A stretch of DNA of 9,392 bases from Lachnospiraceae bacterium UBA3863 (lineage in GTDB: Bacteria; Bacillota; Clostridia; Lachnospirales; Lachnospiraceae), in NCBI GenBank assembly GCA_002392385.1, contig DGGX01000039.1, positions 1 through 9,392 on the forward strand. The letters are read 5' to 3'. The translations under genes were made by a program, and so were the position numbers. This document shows, in pieces, positions 1 through 4,970 of this stretch; position 1 is the first letter of the stretch, and the number at the start of each line of letters is the position of its first letter. The notes below the pieces were generated by a model. The model ran no database searches and was not told where the DNA came from. It saw only the letters and a list, made by a program, of their open reading frames with translations.

Positions 1-384
1 ATCGAGACCATCCTCATGGGCATGCTCTACTCCGGCCAGTTCCAGGCCATGCTCCCCAAGCTCCGCAGCACCAACTTCGAGGGCATGGAGCTCATCCGGC
101 CCATGTACCTCATCCGCGAGGCCGACATCTGCCGCTGGCGGGACGCCAATGAGCTGCGTTTCCTCCAGTGCGCCTGCCGCTTCACCGAGGAGAACTACAG
201 CGTCCGCGAGGACGAGTCCACCTCTTCCAAGCGTCTCGCCACCAAGCGCCTCATCGCACAGCTCCACGAGGACAACCCCCAGGTCGAGGCCAACCTCTTC
301 CGCAGCACCGAGAACGTCGTCCTGAACAAGGTGCTGGGCTACAAGCTCCACGGCGAGCGCCACAGCTTCCTGGAGGATTATTGA
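1..384 (+). CDS. ttcA: TtcA-like tRNA 2-thiocytidine synthetase, 3' part only
   Basis: Only the last 127 codons are in the window; the reading frame is open through base 1, so the gene starts outside. The visible part matches the C-terminal half of the PP-loop ATPase family that thiolates cytidine 32 of tRNA. Recognisable stretches are ETILMGMLYSGQ, then PKLRSTNFEGMELIRP with YLIRE, then the FLQCACRF segment holding the CxC cysteines. In the clostridial subfamily these replace the C-terminal CxxC pair that helps hold an iron-sulfur cluster (family knowledge). The N-terminal SGGxDS ATP loop lies outside and cannot be checked. The tail, rich in Arg, Leu and Glu, is intact to a TGA stop at 382-384, and a terminator follows 45 bases later. 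It could be a TtcA paralogue acting on another tRNA position; the family assignment is firm, the exact substrate less so. Confidence 0.85.
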   Translation: METILMGMLYSGQFQAMLPKLRSTNFEGMELIRPMYLIREADICRWRDANELRFLQCACRFTEENYSVREDESTSSKRLATKRLIAQLHEDNPQVEANLFRSTENVVLNKVLGYKLHGERHSFLEDY

Positions 385-428
385 ATTTACGCGAGAGACA
401 GTTCTCCGCGTGAATCTGTCACATCAGG

Positions 429-462
429 CCGCACAGGGAACAGTCCCCTGTGCGGTTTTTTT
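429..462 (+). terminator. Rho-independent terminator after ttcA
   Basis: A 10-bp GC-rich stem (CCGCACAGGG pairing with CCCTGTGCGG) has a 7-base loop and is followed directly by seven T residues. It is correctly oriented to end ttcA transcription. The stem is also a copy of the dispersed CACAGGGgAC...GTCCCCTGTG repeat found four more times in the window, so the terminator appears to have been made from a repeat element. Confidence 0.85.
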
Positions 463-498
463 CATGCGTAAGCCCCGAATGACTGAGCACTGCAACTG

Positions 499-904
499 TC
501 ATCCCAGAAGATTTTCTACTCCTGCGTGGGATGACTTAACGAGGCTGGTATTCATCCCACGAGGCTTCCTGCGCCCAGTTGGGATGACTTAATGAGGCTG
601 GCATTCATCCCATATTGCTTCCTTTGGCCAGTTGGGATGATTTAACGTGGCTGGTATTCATCCCATATTGCTTCCTTCAGCCAGTTGGGATAGTTTAACG
701 TGGCTGGTATTCATCCCATATTGCTTCCTTTGGCCAGTTGGGATGATTTAACGTGGCTGGTATTCATCCCATATTGCTTCCTTCAGCCAGTTGGGATGAT
801 TTAACGTGGCTGGTATTCATCCCACAACGCTTCCTGCAACCGAGTGGGATGATCTGCCGTAATAGCCCTCATCCCAGAAAGCTATCTGTACACAAACGGG
901 ATGA
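499..904. repeat. Eight-copy 53-bp tandem array with palindromic arms
   Basis: The arm TCATCCC begins at 499, 552, 605, 658, 711, 764, 817 and 869, and its partner GGGATGA (GGGATAG in copy 4) lies 22 bases further in each unit. The period is 53 bp except for the last step of 52. Units 3 and 5 are identical, and units 4 and 6 differ only at GATAG/GATGA, so the centre grew by duplication of a 106-bp dimer (TTTGG and TTCAG variants alternate). Outer units 1, 2, 7 and 8 differ in the loops but keep the arms; units 1 and 7 even have 9-bp stems through extra matching outer or inner pairs. No credible gene overlaps the array, which sits between two facing terminators. The function is unknown. Confidence 0.9.
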
Positions 905-914
905 TCTGCCATGT

Positions 915-951
915 AAAAAGGCCGCACAGAGGACTGTCCCCCTGTGCGGCC
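915..951 (-). terminator. Rho-independent terminator for the minus-strand genes
   Basis: Read on the minus strand, the stem GGCCGCACAG pairs with CTGTGCGGCC (10 bp, with partly paired GGGGGAC/AGTCC inside) and is followed by TTTTT. It therefore faces the minus-strand genes that end at 1083. It shares its core with the ttcA terminator at 429-462, so both ends of the tandem array carry the same repeat-derived hairpin in facing orientation. Confidence 0.7.
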
Positions 952-990
952 CGCATAAAATCTCACTTTTTTACCGGTTTATCCCGTCAT

Positions 991-1017
991 TCACACAGAG
1001 AACCGTCCCCTGTATGA
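991..1017 (-). repeat. Dispersed GGGGACGGTTCTCTGTGTG repeat copy
   Basis: On the minus strand this reads as the same CAGGGGACGGTTCTCTGTGTGA unit that occurs at 9284-9310 on the plus strand, broken here into CAGGGGACGGTT and CTCTGTGTGA. Its right edge at about 1017 directly abuts the remnant of a dehydrogenase gene. This suggests the repeat, or a recombination event at it, marks the breakpoint of a deletion. No T-run follows, so it is not an obvious terminator. Confidence 0.65.
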
Positions 1018-1131
1018 AAGCGCAACGGAAAGCCTGAGGAGATCGCCGCCCTCTACTGCATGCTCACAGACGAGCGCCTCGGCTACCTCACCGGCGCCGA
1101 CATTCTCTGCGACGGCGGCTGCGTAGCCAGC
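1018..1131 (+). pseudogene. C-terminal remnant of a short-chain dehydrogenase (SDR)
   Basis: The plus-strand frame beginning at 1018 reads KRNGKPEEIAALYCML, then TDERLGYLTGADILCDGG, then CVAS. This is the characteristic end of classical SDR oxidoreductases: R-x-G-x-PEEIA, then S/TD...YxTG, then xDGG. The cofactor-binding GxxxGxG region and the catalytic Ser-Tyr-x3-Lys part are absent. An in-frame TGA at 1015-1017 and a dispersed repeat stand directly upstream, so only about 38 codons remain. The usual stop just after the DGG segment is missing: the frame stays open to 1194, running antisense into the neighbouring minus-strand gene. I infer a deletion remnant; a very short functional protein is unlikely because there is no start codon or ribosome binding site. 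Confidence 0.75.
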
Positions 1132-1574
1132 GGCGCCCACAGGAAGAGCCCCTCCGCCGCGGCCAGCCGGCCGATCCTCTCTGTGAACCTGTGACCGGGA
1201 TCATAGACGGTCATATAGGTATCCGTGTGGTCGAGGTCGATCATGACCTTGTCCGCCTCGAAGATCACCCGGAGATAGTCGTGTCCGGAGAACCGCAGGA
1301 TCTTCTTCACAAATGTCTCCGGATCAGGGTTCCGCTCCCAATGTTCCCCAGCGTCCCAGGAGACGCACATGTCCGCGTAGCAGTTCAATGCCAGCAGGAT
1401 CCGCGCGAACTTCCTGCGCAGCTTCTTCAGGCGTTTCGGCTGCAGGTAGTACTGCTCCACGGCGGCGTACTGGCCGCCGGCCTCCGCCGGCACCTGCTCC
1501 GGAAGGATGTCCGCGACCATGCAGGGGCCCTGCAGCAGTTCTTCGATCAGGGTATCAAAACCATTGTCAGGCAT
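1083..1574 (-). CDS. Uncharacterised protein with a probably foreign C-terminal tail
   Basis: A 163-residue soluble protein that I do not recognise. It is acidic at the start, with VADILPEQVPAEAGGQYAAVEQY at residues 20-42, then a basic helix KRLKKLRRKFARILLALN (48-64), then a region with Trp and acidic residues and FEADKVMIDLDHTDTYMTVYDP (105-126). There is no signal peptide, membrane segment or known catalytic motif. Its start overlaps the end of the upstream membrane-protein gene by 8 bases (ATG at 1572-1574, upstream stop at 1567-1569), so translation is probably coupled. The natural protein seems to end near LFLWAP (143-148). The last 15 residues (TQPPSQRMSAPVR and neighbours) are encoded antisense to the dehydrogenase remnant and are unlikely to be ancestral. 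The gene looks real; its function is not assignable. Confidence 0.65.
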   Translation of the reverse strand: MPDNGFDTLIEELLQGPCMVADILPEQVPAEAGGQYAAVEQYYLQPKRLKKLRRKFARILLALNCYADMCVSWDAGEHWERNPDPETFVKKILRFSGHDYLRVIFEADKVMIDLDHTDTYMTVYDPGHRFTERIGRLAAAEGLFLWAPLATQPPSQRMSAPVR

Positions 1575-1857
1575 AGCCTCTCCTCTCTGCGGCAGCCCGG
1601 TCGATGCGTCGGTTGCGGAAATAGACCGCGATGTTGGCTCCCACGACCAGGATGTTCAGGACGTAGAACGCCAGGACATAATTGATATTGCCTGCGATCA
1701 CCTTGGCTGCGATCCCGCACAGATATCCGAATTCTATGGTGAGAAAGAACAGCAGGCTCGTTCCCTTCGCGGTGCGCGCTCTGATTGCCTTGCTGAGATT
1801 GATCGGCCAGGAGGCTCCGAAACACAGCAGCATCAGTACTTCCAGAAAATTTGACAT
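1567..1857 (-). CDS. Small three-helix membrane protein, PQ-loop/SemiSWEET-like
   Basis: The 96-residue protein has three hydrophobic helices at about residues 3-20, 33-53 and 58-78 and a basic cytoplasmic tail (RNRRIDR, RR). The first loop reads SWPINLSKAIRARTAKGTSLLFF. The pattern Pro, then K-x2-R, then KG-x-SLLFF is that of a single PQ-loop half-transporter (SemiSWEET type), which works as a dimer moving small solutes across the cytoplasmic membrane. The classical PQ dipeptide itself is replaced by PI, so the transport role is an inference. A good ribosome binding site (GAGGAG, about 6 bases before ATG) supports the start. It lies 91 bases downstream of the HD-domain gene and overlaps the next gene by 8 bases, so these two, possibly all three, are co-transcribed. 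Confidence 0.7.
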   Translation of the reverse strand: MSNFLEVLMLLCFGASWPINLSKAIRARTAKGTSLLFFLTIEFGYLCGIAAKVIAGNINYVLAFYVLNILVVGANIAVYFRNRRIDRAAAERRGYA

Positions 1858-1948
1858 GATCGTCTCCTCTTATGATCGGGATGGAAGGATCCCGGGAACA
1901 CTTCCACCTGCTCCCCCGGGAATATTGCCATGAAGAAGGCGCCTCTGA

Positions 1949-2524
1949 TCAAGATGTGCCCTCTTCCCAGATCTTCCGCCGGGTCCAGTCATCGATTGTC
2001 TCCTTCAATTCCTTCATATATGATGAAAATGCCACGTTCTCCCGCCCGTAGGTCAGCTGCAGGTCGTACTCCAGCGGCAGCCAGGTGGCGATGTCCGACT
2101 CGTCGTGGGCGATCACGGCCTCCATCTTGTCCAGGGCCTTGTAGAGCTTCGCTTCCGGTGTCTCCAGGGCCTTCATCTCACGGAGAAGGGCCAGCCACTC
2201 CTCCCGGTCCGGGGACGGGAAGCTGTCCACCCAGTCGAGGTAGGCCTTCTCCTCCGCCTTCTCATGATCGCCGGTCTTCTCAAAGGTCGGCACGTCCCCG
2301 GTGAAGGACTCTCCCAGGTCGTGGATCAGACACATGCGGATCACCCGGTCCATGTCCAGCTCCGCGTACTCCGGCACCCCCCGCAGGAGCATGGCCATGA
2401 GGGCCAGACGCCAGCTGTGGTCCGCGACGGACTCTTTTCTCCCCGGTTCCGTATAGCAGTGTCTTGTATTGGTCTTGAGCTTCGCCGCCTGGGACAGAAT
2501 GGACAATAACTGTGCAGGGGTCAT
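1949..2524 (-). CDS. HD-domain phosphohydrolase, YfbR/HDDC2-like
   Basis: A 191-residue cytoplasmic HD-family metal-dependent phosphohydrolase. The motifs are in the right order: SVADHSWR (His36), IHDLGE with the HD pair at His68-Asp69 followed by SFTGD, and LDKMEA (Asp132). This set is typical of the YfbR/HDDC2 group, whose characterised members remove phosphate from (deoxy)nucleoside 5'-monophosphates. The length fits that group. The frame is open upstream to an ATG at 2593, but I chose the ATG at 2522-2524. It has GGAGG six bases before it, and the protein then begins MTPAQLLSIL, whereas the longer version adds 23 unrelated basic residues. Nucleotide metabolism is also the theme of maf upstream. 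The substrate is an inference from the family. Confidence 0.85.
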   Translation of the reverse strand: MTPAQLLSILSQAAKLKTNTRHCYTEPGRKESVADHSWRLALMAMLLRGVPEYAELDMDRVIRMCLIHDLGESFTGDVPTFEKTGDHEKAEEKAYLDWVDSFPSPDREEWLALLREMKALETPEAKLYKALDKMEAVIAHDESDIATWLPLEYDLQLTYGRENVAFSSYMKELKETIDDWTRRKIWEEGTS

Positions 2525-2644
2525 GACACGCCTCCGTGGTTCTTGTTTATGACTGTCAAATACCTTTTGAATTCCGAAGCTCCTTCTCCGCATAATAAAG
2601 GCCGGCTTTTCCGGATGCGCCAGTCAGAGAGAGATGCGATCTCG

Positions 2645-2806
2645 TCACCAGATCCGTAGAATACTGAGTGAGACCGGCACGGCCTCTGTTCTGTCCAGAT
2701 AGGAACGCAGATAGGAAAAAACGGCTTCCTCCCTGTCCTCCCCGCGGATCTCCCCCACCGGGATCATGATGCCGTTTCTCTCCATCTGTATAATATAGCG
2801 CTTCAT
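2645..2806 (-). pseudogene. HipA-like N-terminal fragment (53 residues)
   Basis: The reading frame starts at an ATG that overlaps the stop of the hipB-like gene (ATGA, 4 bases), the usual hipB-hipA coupling. The product MKRYIIQMERNGIMIPVGEI, then FSYLRSYLDRTEAVPVSLS, follows the first part of HipA kinases: a short beta strand, then F-x-Y-x3-YL-x4-A-x-P-x-SLS. In HipA this is followed by LPL and about 350 further residues including the kinase core. Here it breaks into ILRIW and stops. No HipA kinase sequence is visible in the 120 bases downstream. It is most simply a deletion remnant. A second reading, that it is a stand-alone mini HipS-like subunit as in three-gene HipBST systems, is less likely because HipS covers roughly twice this length. 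Confidence 0.6.
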
Positions 2807-3051
2807 GTCTCTTCCCTTCTTCCGGGTCCCTGTCTGTACGCGCCCCTGGCCTCCAAATGACAGTCCATACCCAGCAGCTGCGCCAGTCTGAGTGCCCTTC
2901 CCAGCTCTGCCGTCTCCTTGCCGTTCTCCAGATCTGAAAGAAAACTCACGCTGAAACCGCTGATCTCCGAAATATAGGCCTGCGTGTAGCCAAGTTCCTT
3001 TCTTCTGCCTCGTATGGCCGCTCCAAAGGAGCCTGTGTCTGTGATGAGCAT
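2803..3051 (-). CDS. HipB-like XRE-family repressor (antitoxin type)
   Basis: The 82-residue DNA-binding protein has a complete XRE/Cro helix-turn-helix: GAAIRGRRKELGYTQ leads to the recognition region AYISEISGFSVSFLSDLENG (residues 25-44), then LGRALRLAQLLGM. The LENGK motif and the length match HipB/Y4mF-type antitoxins, which repress their own operon and hold the partner kinase in check. A GAGG ribosome binding site lies about 9 bases before the ATG. The gene overlaps the truncated hipA start by 4 bases, so the toxin partner appears lost and the repressor is now an orphan. Three evenly spaced GCCGNNCGGC palindromes and a promoter lie upstream and are its likely operators. The tail after residue 70 is rich in Arg and Gly, without a recognised domain. 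Confidence 0.85.
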   Translation of the reverse strand: MLITDTGSFGAAIRGRRKELGYTQAYISEISGFSVSFLSDLENGKETAELGRALRLAQLLGMDCHLEARGAYRQGPGRREET

Positions 3052-3116
3052 GGTCTTTTTCCTCTTTCCATGGACAGAACGCCGTGTGGCGGATATCGAA
3101 CTTCCGGCCAGTCCTT

Positions 3117-3213
3117 CGCCGTTCGGCGCAATTCATGCCGCCGGATCAAAAAATAAGCCGAACGGCTTATATTATACTTATCCAGTATAATATGCGCCGT
3201 ACGGCTCAGTCAA
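3117..3213 (-). promoter_or_regulatory. hipB-like gene promoter with three 39-bp-spaced palindromic operators
   Basis: GCCGTTCGGC (3118-3127), GCCGAACGGC (3157-3166) and GCCGTACGGC (3196-3205) have centres exactly 39 bp apart. On the minus strand a promoter can be read: TTGACT (3208-3213), an 18-base spacer and TATACT (3184-3189). The third palindrome lies inside that spacer and the second lies just after the expected start of transcription. A weaker fourth copy, GCCGTGTGGC, lies at 3081-3090. The two 22-base stretches around palindromes two and three are also inverted copies of each other (19 of 22 match). Autorepression by the HipB-like protein is inferred. Confidence 0.65.
3148..3170 (-). 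terminator. Possible terminator of maf, overlapping operator two
   Basis: Read on the minus strand, ATAAGCC, a GTTC loop and GGCTTAT are followed by six T residues. The shape fits a short Rho-independent terminator that would stop read-through from maf, whose stop codon lies about 60 bases upstream. The same bases form the second GCCGNNCGGC operator, so the hairpin may simply reflect the operator. Both roles are possible at once, because the promoter for the hipB-like gene would start transcription only a few bases before the hairpin. Confidence 0.45.
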
Positions 3214-3231
3214 GTTCAGATCTCCGCCCGG

Positions 3232-3831
3232 TCAATCTGTCATCAGCTTCCTGATCTCATGATAGACCCTCGCCGCCGGCAGGCCCACCACGTTGTTGTA
3301 GTCGCCGTCGATCCTGCGGATATAGAGGCCGAAGCCGCCCTGGATCCCGTAGGCGCCGGCCTTGTCATAGGGCTCCGGTGTATCGATATAGGCCTCGATC
3401 TCCTCGTCCGACATGGCGTAGACGTCCACGTGGGTCTCCTCGTGGAAGGTCCTGCGCTGCAGGGTGCCGTCCGGATGCCGCCGCAGCAGGGTCACGCCGG
3501 TGTAGACCTGGTGCACCCGGTCCTGCAGCTCCCGGATCATCCTGCGGGCGTCCTCCCGGTCATGGGGCTTGCCCAGGATCTCGCCGTCCACGGCGACCAC
3601 GGTGTCGGCGCCGATGACCAGGATCTCCTCCGCGGCTGCCTCCACTCTTCCCAGCACTTCCTCCGCCTTCTGCCGGGAGAGCTCCTCCACGATCTCGTCG
3701 GGGGTCTCCCCGATCATCTGCTCCTCTCCCTGCGCCGGCAGGATGTCAAAAGTCAGTCCCAGCCGCCCCAGCAGTTCTCTGCGGCGCGGTGACTGGGATG
3801 CCAGTACGACGTGTGTGTTTCTCAGTTCCAT
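3232..3831 (-). CDS. maf: Maf family nucleoside triphosphate pyrophosphatase
   Basis: The 199-residue cytoplasmic enzyme of the Maf/YhdE family cleaves nucleoside triphosphates (dTTP/UTP or modified bases in characterised members) to the monophosphate and pyrophosphate. It is regarded as a house-cleaning enzyme also linked to septum formation. The motifs are complete: ASQSPRRREL (11-20), GADTVV with the catalytic Asp at about 76, GKP (87-89), DKAGAYGIQG (156-165) and GDYNNVVGLP (176-185). The length is normal. The start is supported by AGAGG about 8 bases before the ATG. The gene begins 34 bases after the hydrolase gene ends, so the two are probably one operon. The dTTP/UTP preference is family knowledge, not something read from this sequence. 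Confidence 0.95.
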   Translation of the reverse strand: MELRNTHVVLASQSPRRRELLGRLGLTFDILPAQGEEQMIGETPDEIVEELSRQKAEEVLGRVEAAAEEILVIGADTVVAVDGEILGKPHDREDARRMIRELQDRVHQVYTGVTLLRRHPDGTLQRRTFHEETHVDVYAMSDEEIEAYIDTPEPYDKAGAYGIQGGFGLYIRRIDGDYNNVVGLPAARVYHEIRKLMTD

Positions 3832-3865
3832 TTCTTATGCCTCTTTTCTCTGCTTCTCTGTCTGC

Positions 3866-4675
3866 TCACCGGGCGCCGCGGCAGAAGGCCGCGACTCTCG
3901 GTATGAAATCCTTCGCCTCTTCGTACAGGCCGTGTCCGAGACCCTCGTACATATAGAGCCGGGCGCCGGGGATCCTCGCGGCGATCTCCTCCGAAGCCTC
4001 TCCCGTCGCGATCCGGTCGTCCGTCCCGCCGATCACCAGCGTCGGGCAGCTGATCCTGTCCAGATCCTCCAGGGCGTCGTGGGTCACGCAGGACGCTGCC
4101 TCCGCCAGAAAGCGGTCGAAGCTGTCCGGCCTGCCTACATTTCCCAATAGACGGTAGGCGAGCCGTGCCTGCCGCACCCTCTTCGGGGAGTAGGACCTCT
4201 CCGCCGTGTCCAGCATGATGCCCTGGTAATCCCCTCGCCGGGCCATCTCCGACCACCGGTCGATGCAGCCCTGCAGGGTCGGGTTGGTGCGCGCCGTCGT
4301 GACCGTGAGGACGAGACACTTCACCTTGTCCGGGTGATCGATCGCCAGCCACTGGGCGATCATCCCGCCCTGGGAGACGCCGACGACCGCAGCGCCTGAC
4401 AGCCCCAGCATGTCCATGGCTTCCGACAGCTCTCCCGCCATCTCCCGGGTGCCCGTTCCGGGCGCCAGCTCATTCCCCCGGCTGAAGGCGTAGACCGTGA
4501 AATCCCGGGCCAGTTCCCGGTACAGCATGGCAAAAGGCGCCGCCATCCCCCGCACGGTCTTAAGTCCGTCGCCGACACCGGGCAGGAGGACCAGGGTCCT
4601 CTCCCCGCCTCCGAAGCGAATGTAGTCCAGTGTCCCCCTCTGCATCAGCAGACGTCCGTTCTCCGGATGGCCCAT
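3866..4675 (-). CDS. Alpha/beta-fold hydrolase
   Basis: The 269-residue protein has an intact alpha/beta hydrolase core. LVLLPGVGDG (28-37) forms the oxyanion-hole strand-turn. GVSQGG (99-104) is the nucleophile elbow with Ser101. VIGGTDDR (214-221) supplies the acid, Asp219 or Asp220, and GLGHGL (245-250) supplies His248. There is no signal peptide, so it acts in the cytoplasm. The substrate cannot be read from the sequence; esters or related small molecules are handled by close-looking families. The start is well supported by AAGGAGG seven bases before the ATG. It is the first gene of a hydrolase-maf operon and is divergent from the por operon across a 295-base intergenic region. An in-frame second Met at residue 11 is a less likely start. 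Confidence 0.88.
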   Translation of the reverse strand: MGHPENGRLLMQRGTLDYIRFGGGERTLVLLPGVGDGLKTVRGMAAPFAMLYRELARDFTVYAFSRGNELAPGTGTREMAGELSEAMDMLGLSGAAVVGVSQGGMIAQWLAIDHPDKVKCLVLTVTTARTNPTLQGCIDRWSEMARRGDYQGIMLDTAERSYSPKRVRQARLAYRLLGNVGRPDSFDRFLAEAASCVTHDALEDLDRISCPTLVIGGTDDRIATGEASEEIAARIPGARLYMYEGLGHGLYEEAKDFIPRVAAFCRGAR

Positions 4676-4704
4676 CTCCGCGCCTCCTTATTGTACATTT
4701 TTCA

Positions 4705-4745
4705 GTGCACCGCTTCGCTCCTGTGCACAATACTTACTGATCATA
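4705..4745 (-). promoter_or_regulatory. Possible hydrolase promoter and GTGCAC dyad
   Basis: A minus-strand TATGAT (4740-4745) could be the -10 box of the hydrolase gene; no good -35 is visible at the right distance. Downstream, two copies of the self-complementary hexamer GTGCAC (4705-4710 and 4723-4728) lie 18 bp apart in the leader, where they could form a hairpin or a repressor site. The TGTACA at 4693-4698 has a similar look. This is weak evidence only. Confidence 0.3.
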
Positions 4746-4815
4746 GCACATTTTCAGGCTGTCTGATACGCGCGGGCGGTGAAAATGAAACCCGGTCGCC
4801 CGGAATGGCTGATCG

Positions 4816-4830
4816 ATGAAAAATATTCAT
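4816..4830 (+). promoter_or_regulatory. LysR-type T-N11-A dyad upstream of the por promoter
   Basis: ATGAA, five bases, TTCAT forms a perfect 5-bp dyad containing T-N11-A, the usual core of LysR-family recognition sites. Its centre lies about 53 bases before the expected start of por transcription, just upstream of the -35 box, where activators of this family commonly bind. A second dyad, ATGTA-N10-TACAT (4829-4848), overlaps the -35 box. The LysR gene at the far end of the por operon is the obvious candidate partner, by inference. Confidence 0.45.
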
Positions 4831-4841
4831 GTATTAAAACA

Positions 4842-4869
4842 TTTACATTCATCTGAAAAAGCGTATAAT
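4842..4869 (+). promoter_or_regulatory. Promoter of the por operon
   Basis: TTTACA (4842-4847) and a perfect TATAAT (4864-4869) are separated by 16 bases, in an AT-rich pocket that contrasts with the GC-rich surroundings. Transcription would start near 4876, giving a leader of about 95 bases. The leader contains two small hairpins: CGGTG-CTT-CACCG near its start, and GTGAA-N5-TTCAC at about 4914-4928. Confidence 0.7.
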
Positions 4870-4970
4870 AGCGAATGTCGGTGCTTCACCGTTTACTATT
4901 GTTCATTTATAAAGTGAATCTTTTTCACAATTGTTTTAATAGGCGTACAATTTGCAGTAAGGAGTTCATG

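Noticed and set aside
499..904. CRISPR array (31-base partly palindromic repeats with 22-base spacers)
   Set aside because: The would-be spacers are near-identical to each other (TTTGG/TTCAG variants of one sequence), the period is constant because the whole unit is repeated, and no cas gene is visible.
410..1037. Two small plus-strand reading frames over the repeat region (410-592 and 753-1037)
   Set aside because: They translate the tandem and dispersed repeats (peptides such as AAQGTVP and SHPILLP-like repeats) and have no ribosome binding site or homology that I recognise.
1870..1925. A terminator after the HD gene (two CCCGGG blocks)
   Set aside because: There is no T-run on the minus strand after the hairpin, and the next gene follows closely with a good ribosome binding site.
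2525..2593. An N-terminal extension of the HD-domain protein to 2593
   Set aside because: The added 23 residues are basic and unlike the family. GGAGG is correctly spaced before the ATG at 2522-2524.
2525..2644. Remaining HipA kinase sequence between the stub and the HD gene
   Set aside because: I read all three minus-strand frames and saw only short frames with early stops and no kinase motif. A TTGACA occurs here but has no matching -10 box.
4914..4928. A CRP/FNR site (GTGAA-N5-TTCAC) in the por leader
   Set aside because: The half-sites are one base too far apart for the TGTGA-N6-TCACA spacing, and the site lies downstream of the start of transcription.
4875..4970. A longer N-terminus for porG starting at 4875
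   Set aside because: It lies in the AT-rich leader right after the promoter, the added 32 residues are not part of the family, and the ribosome binding site is at 4959-4964.
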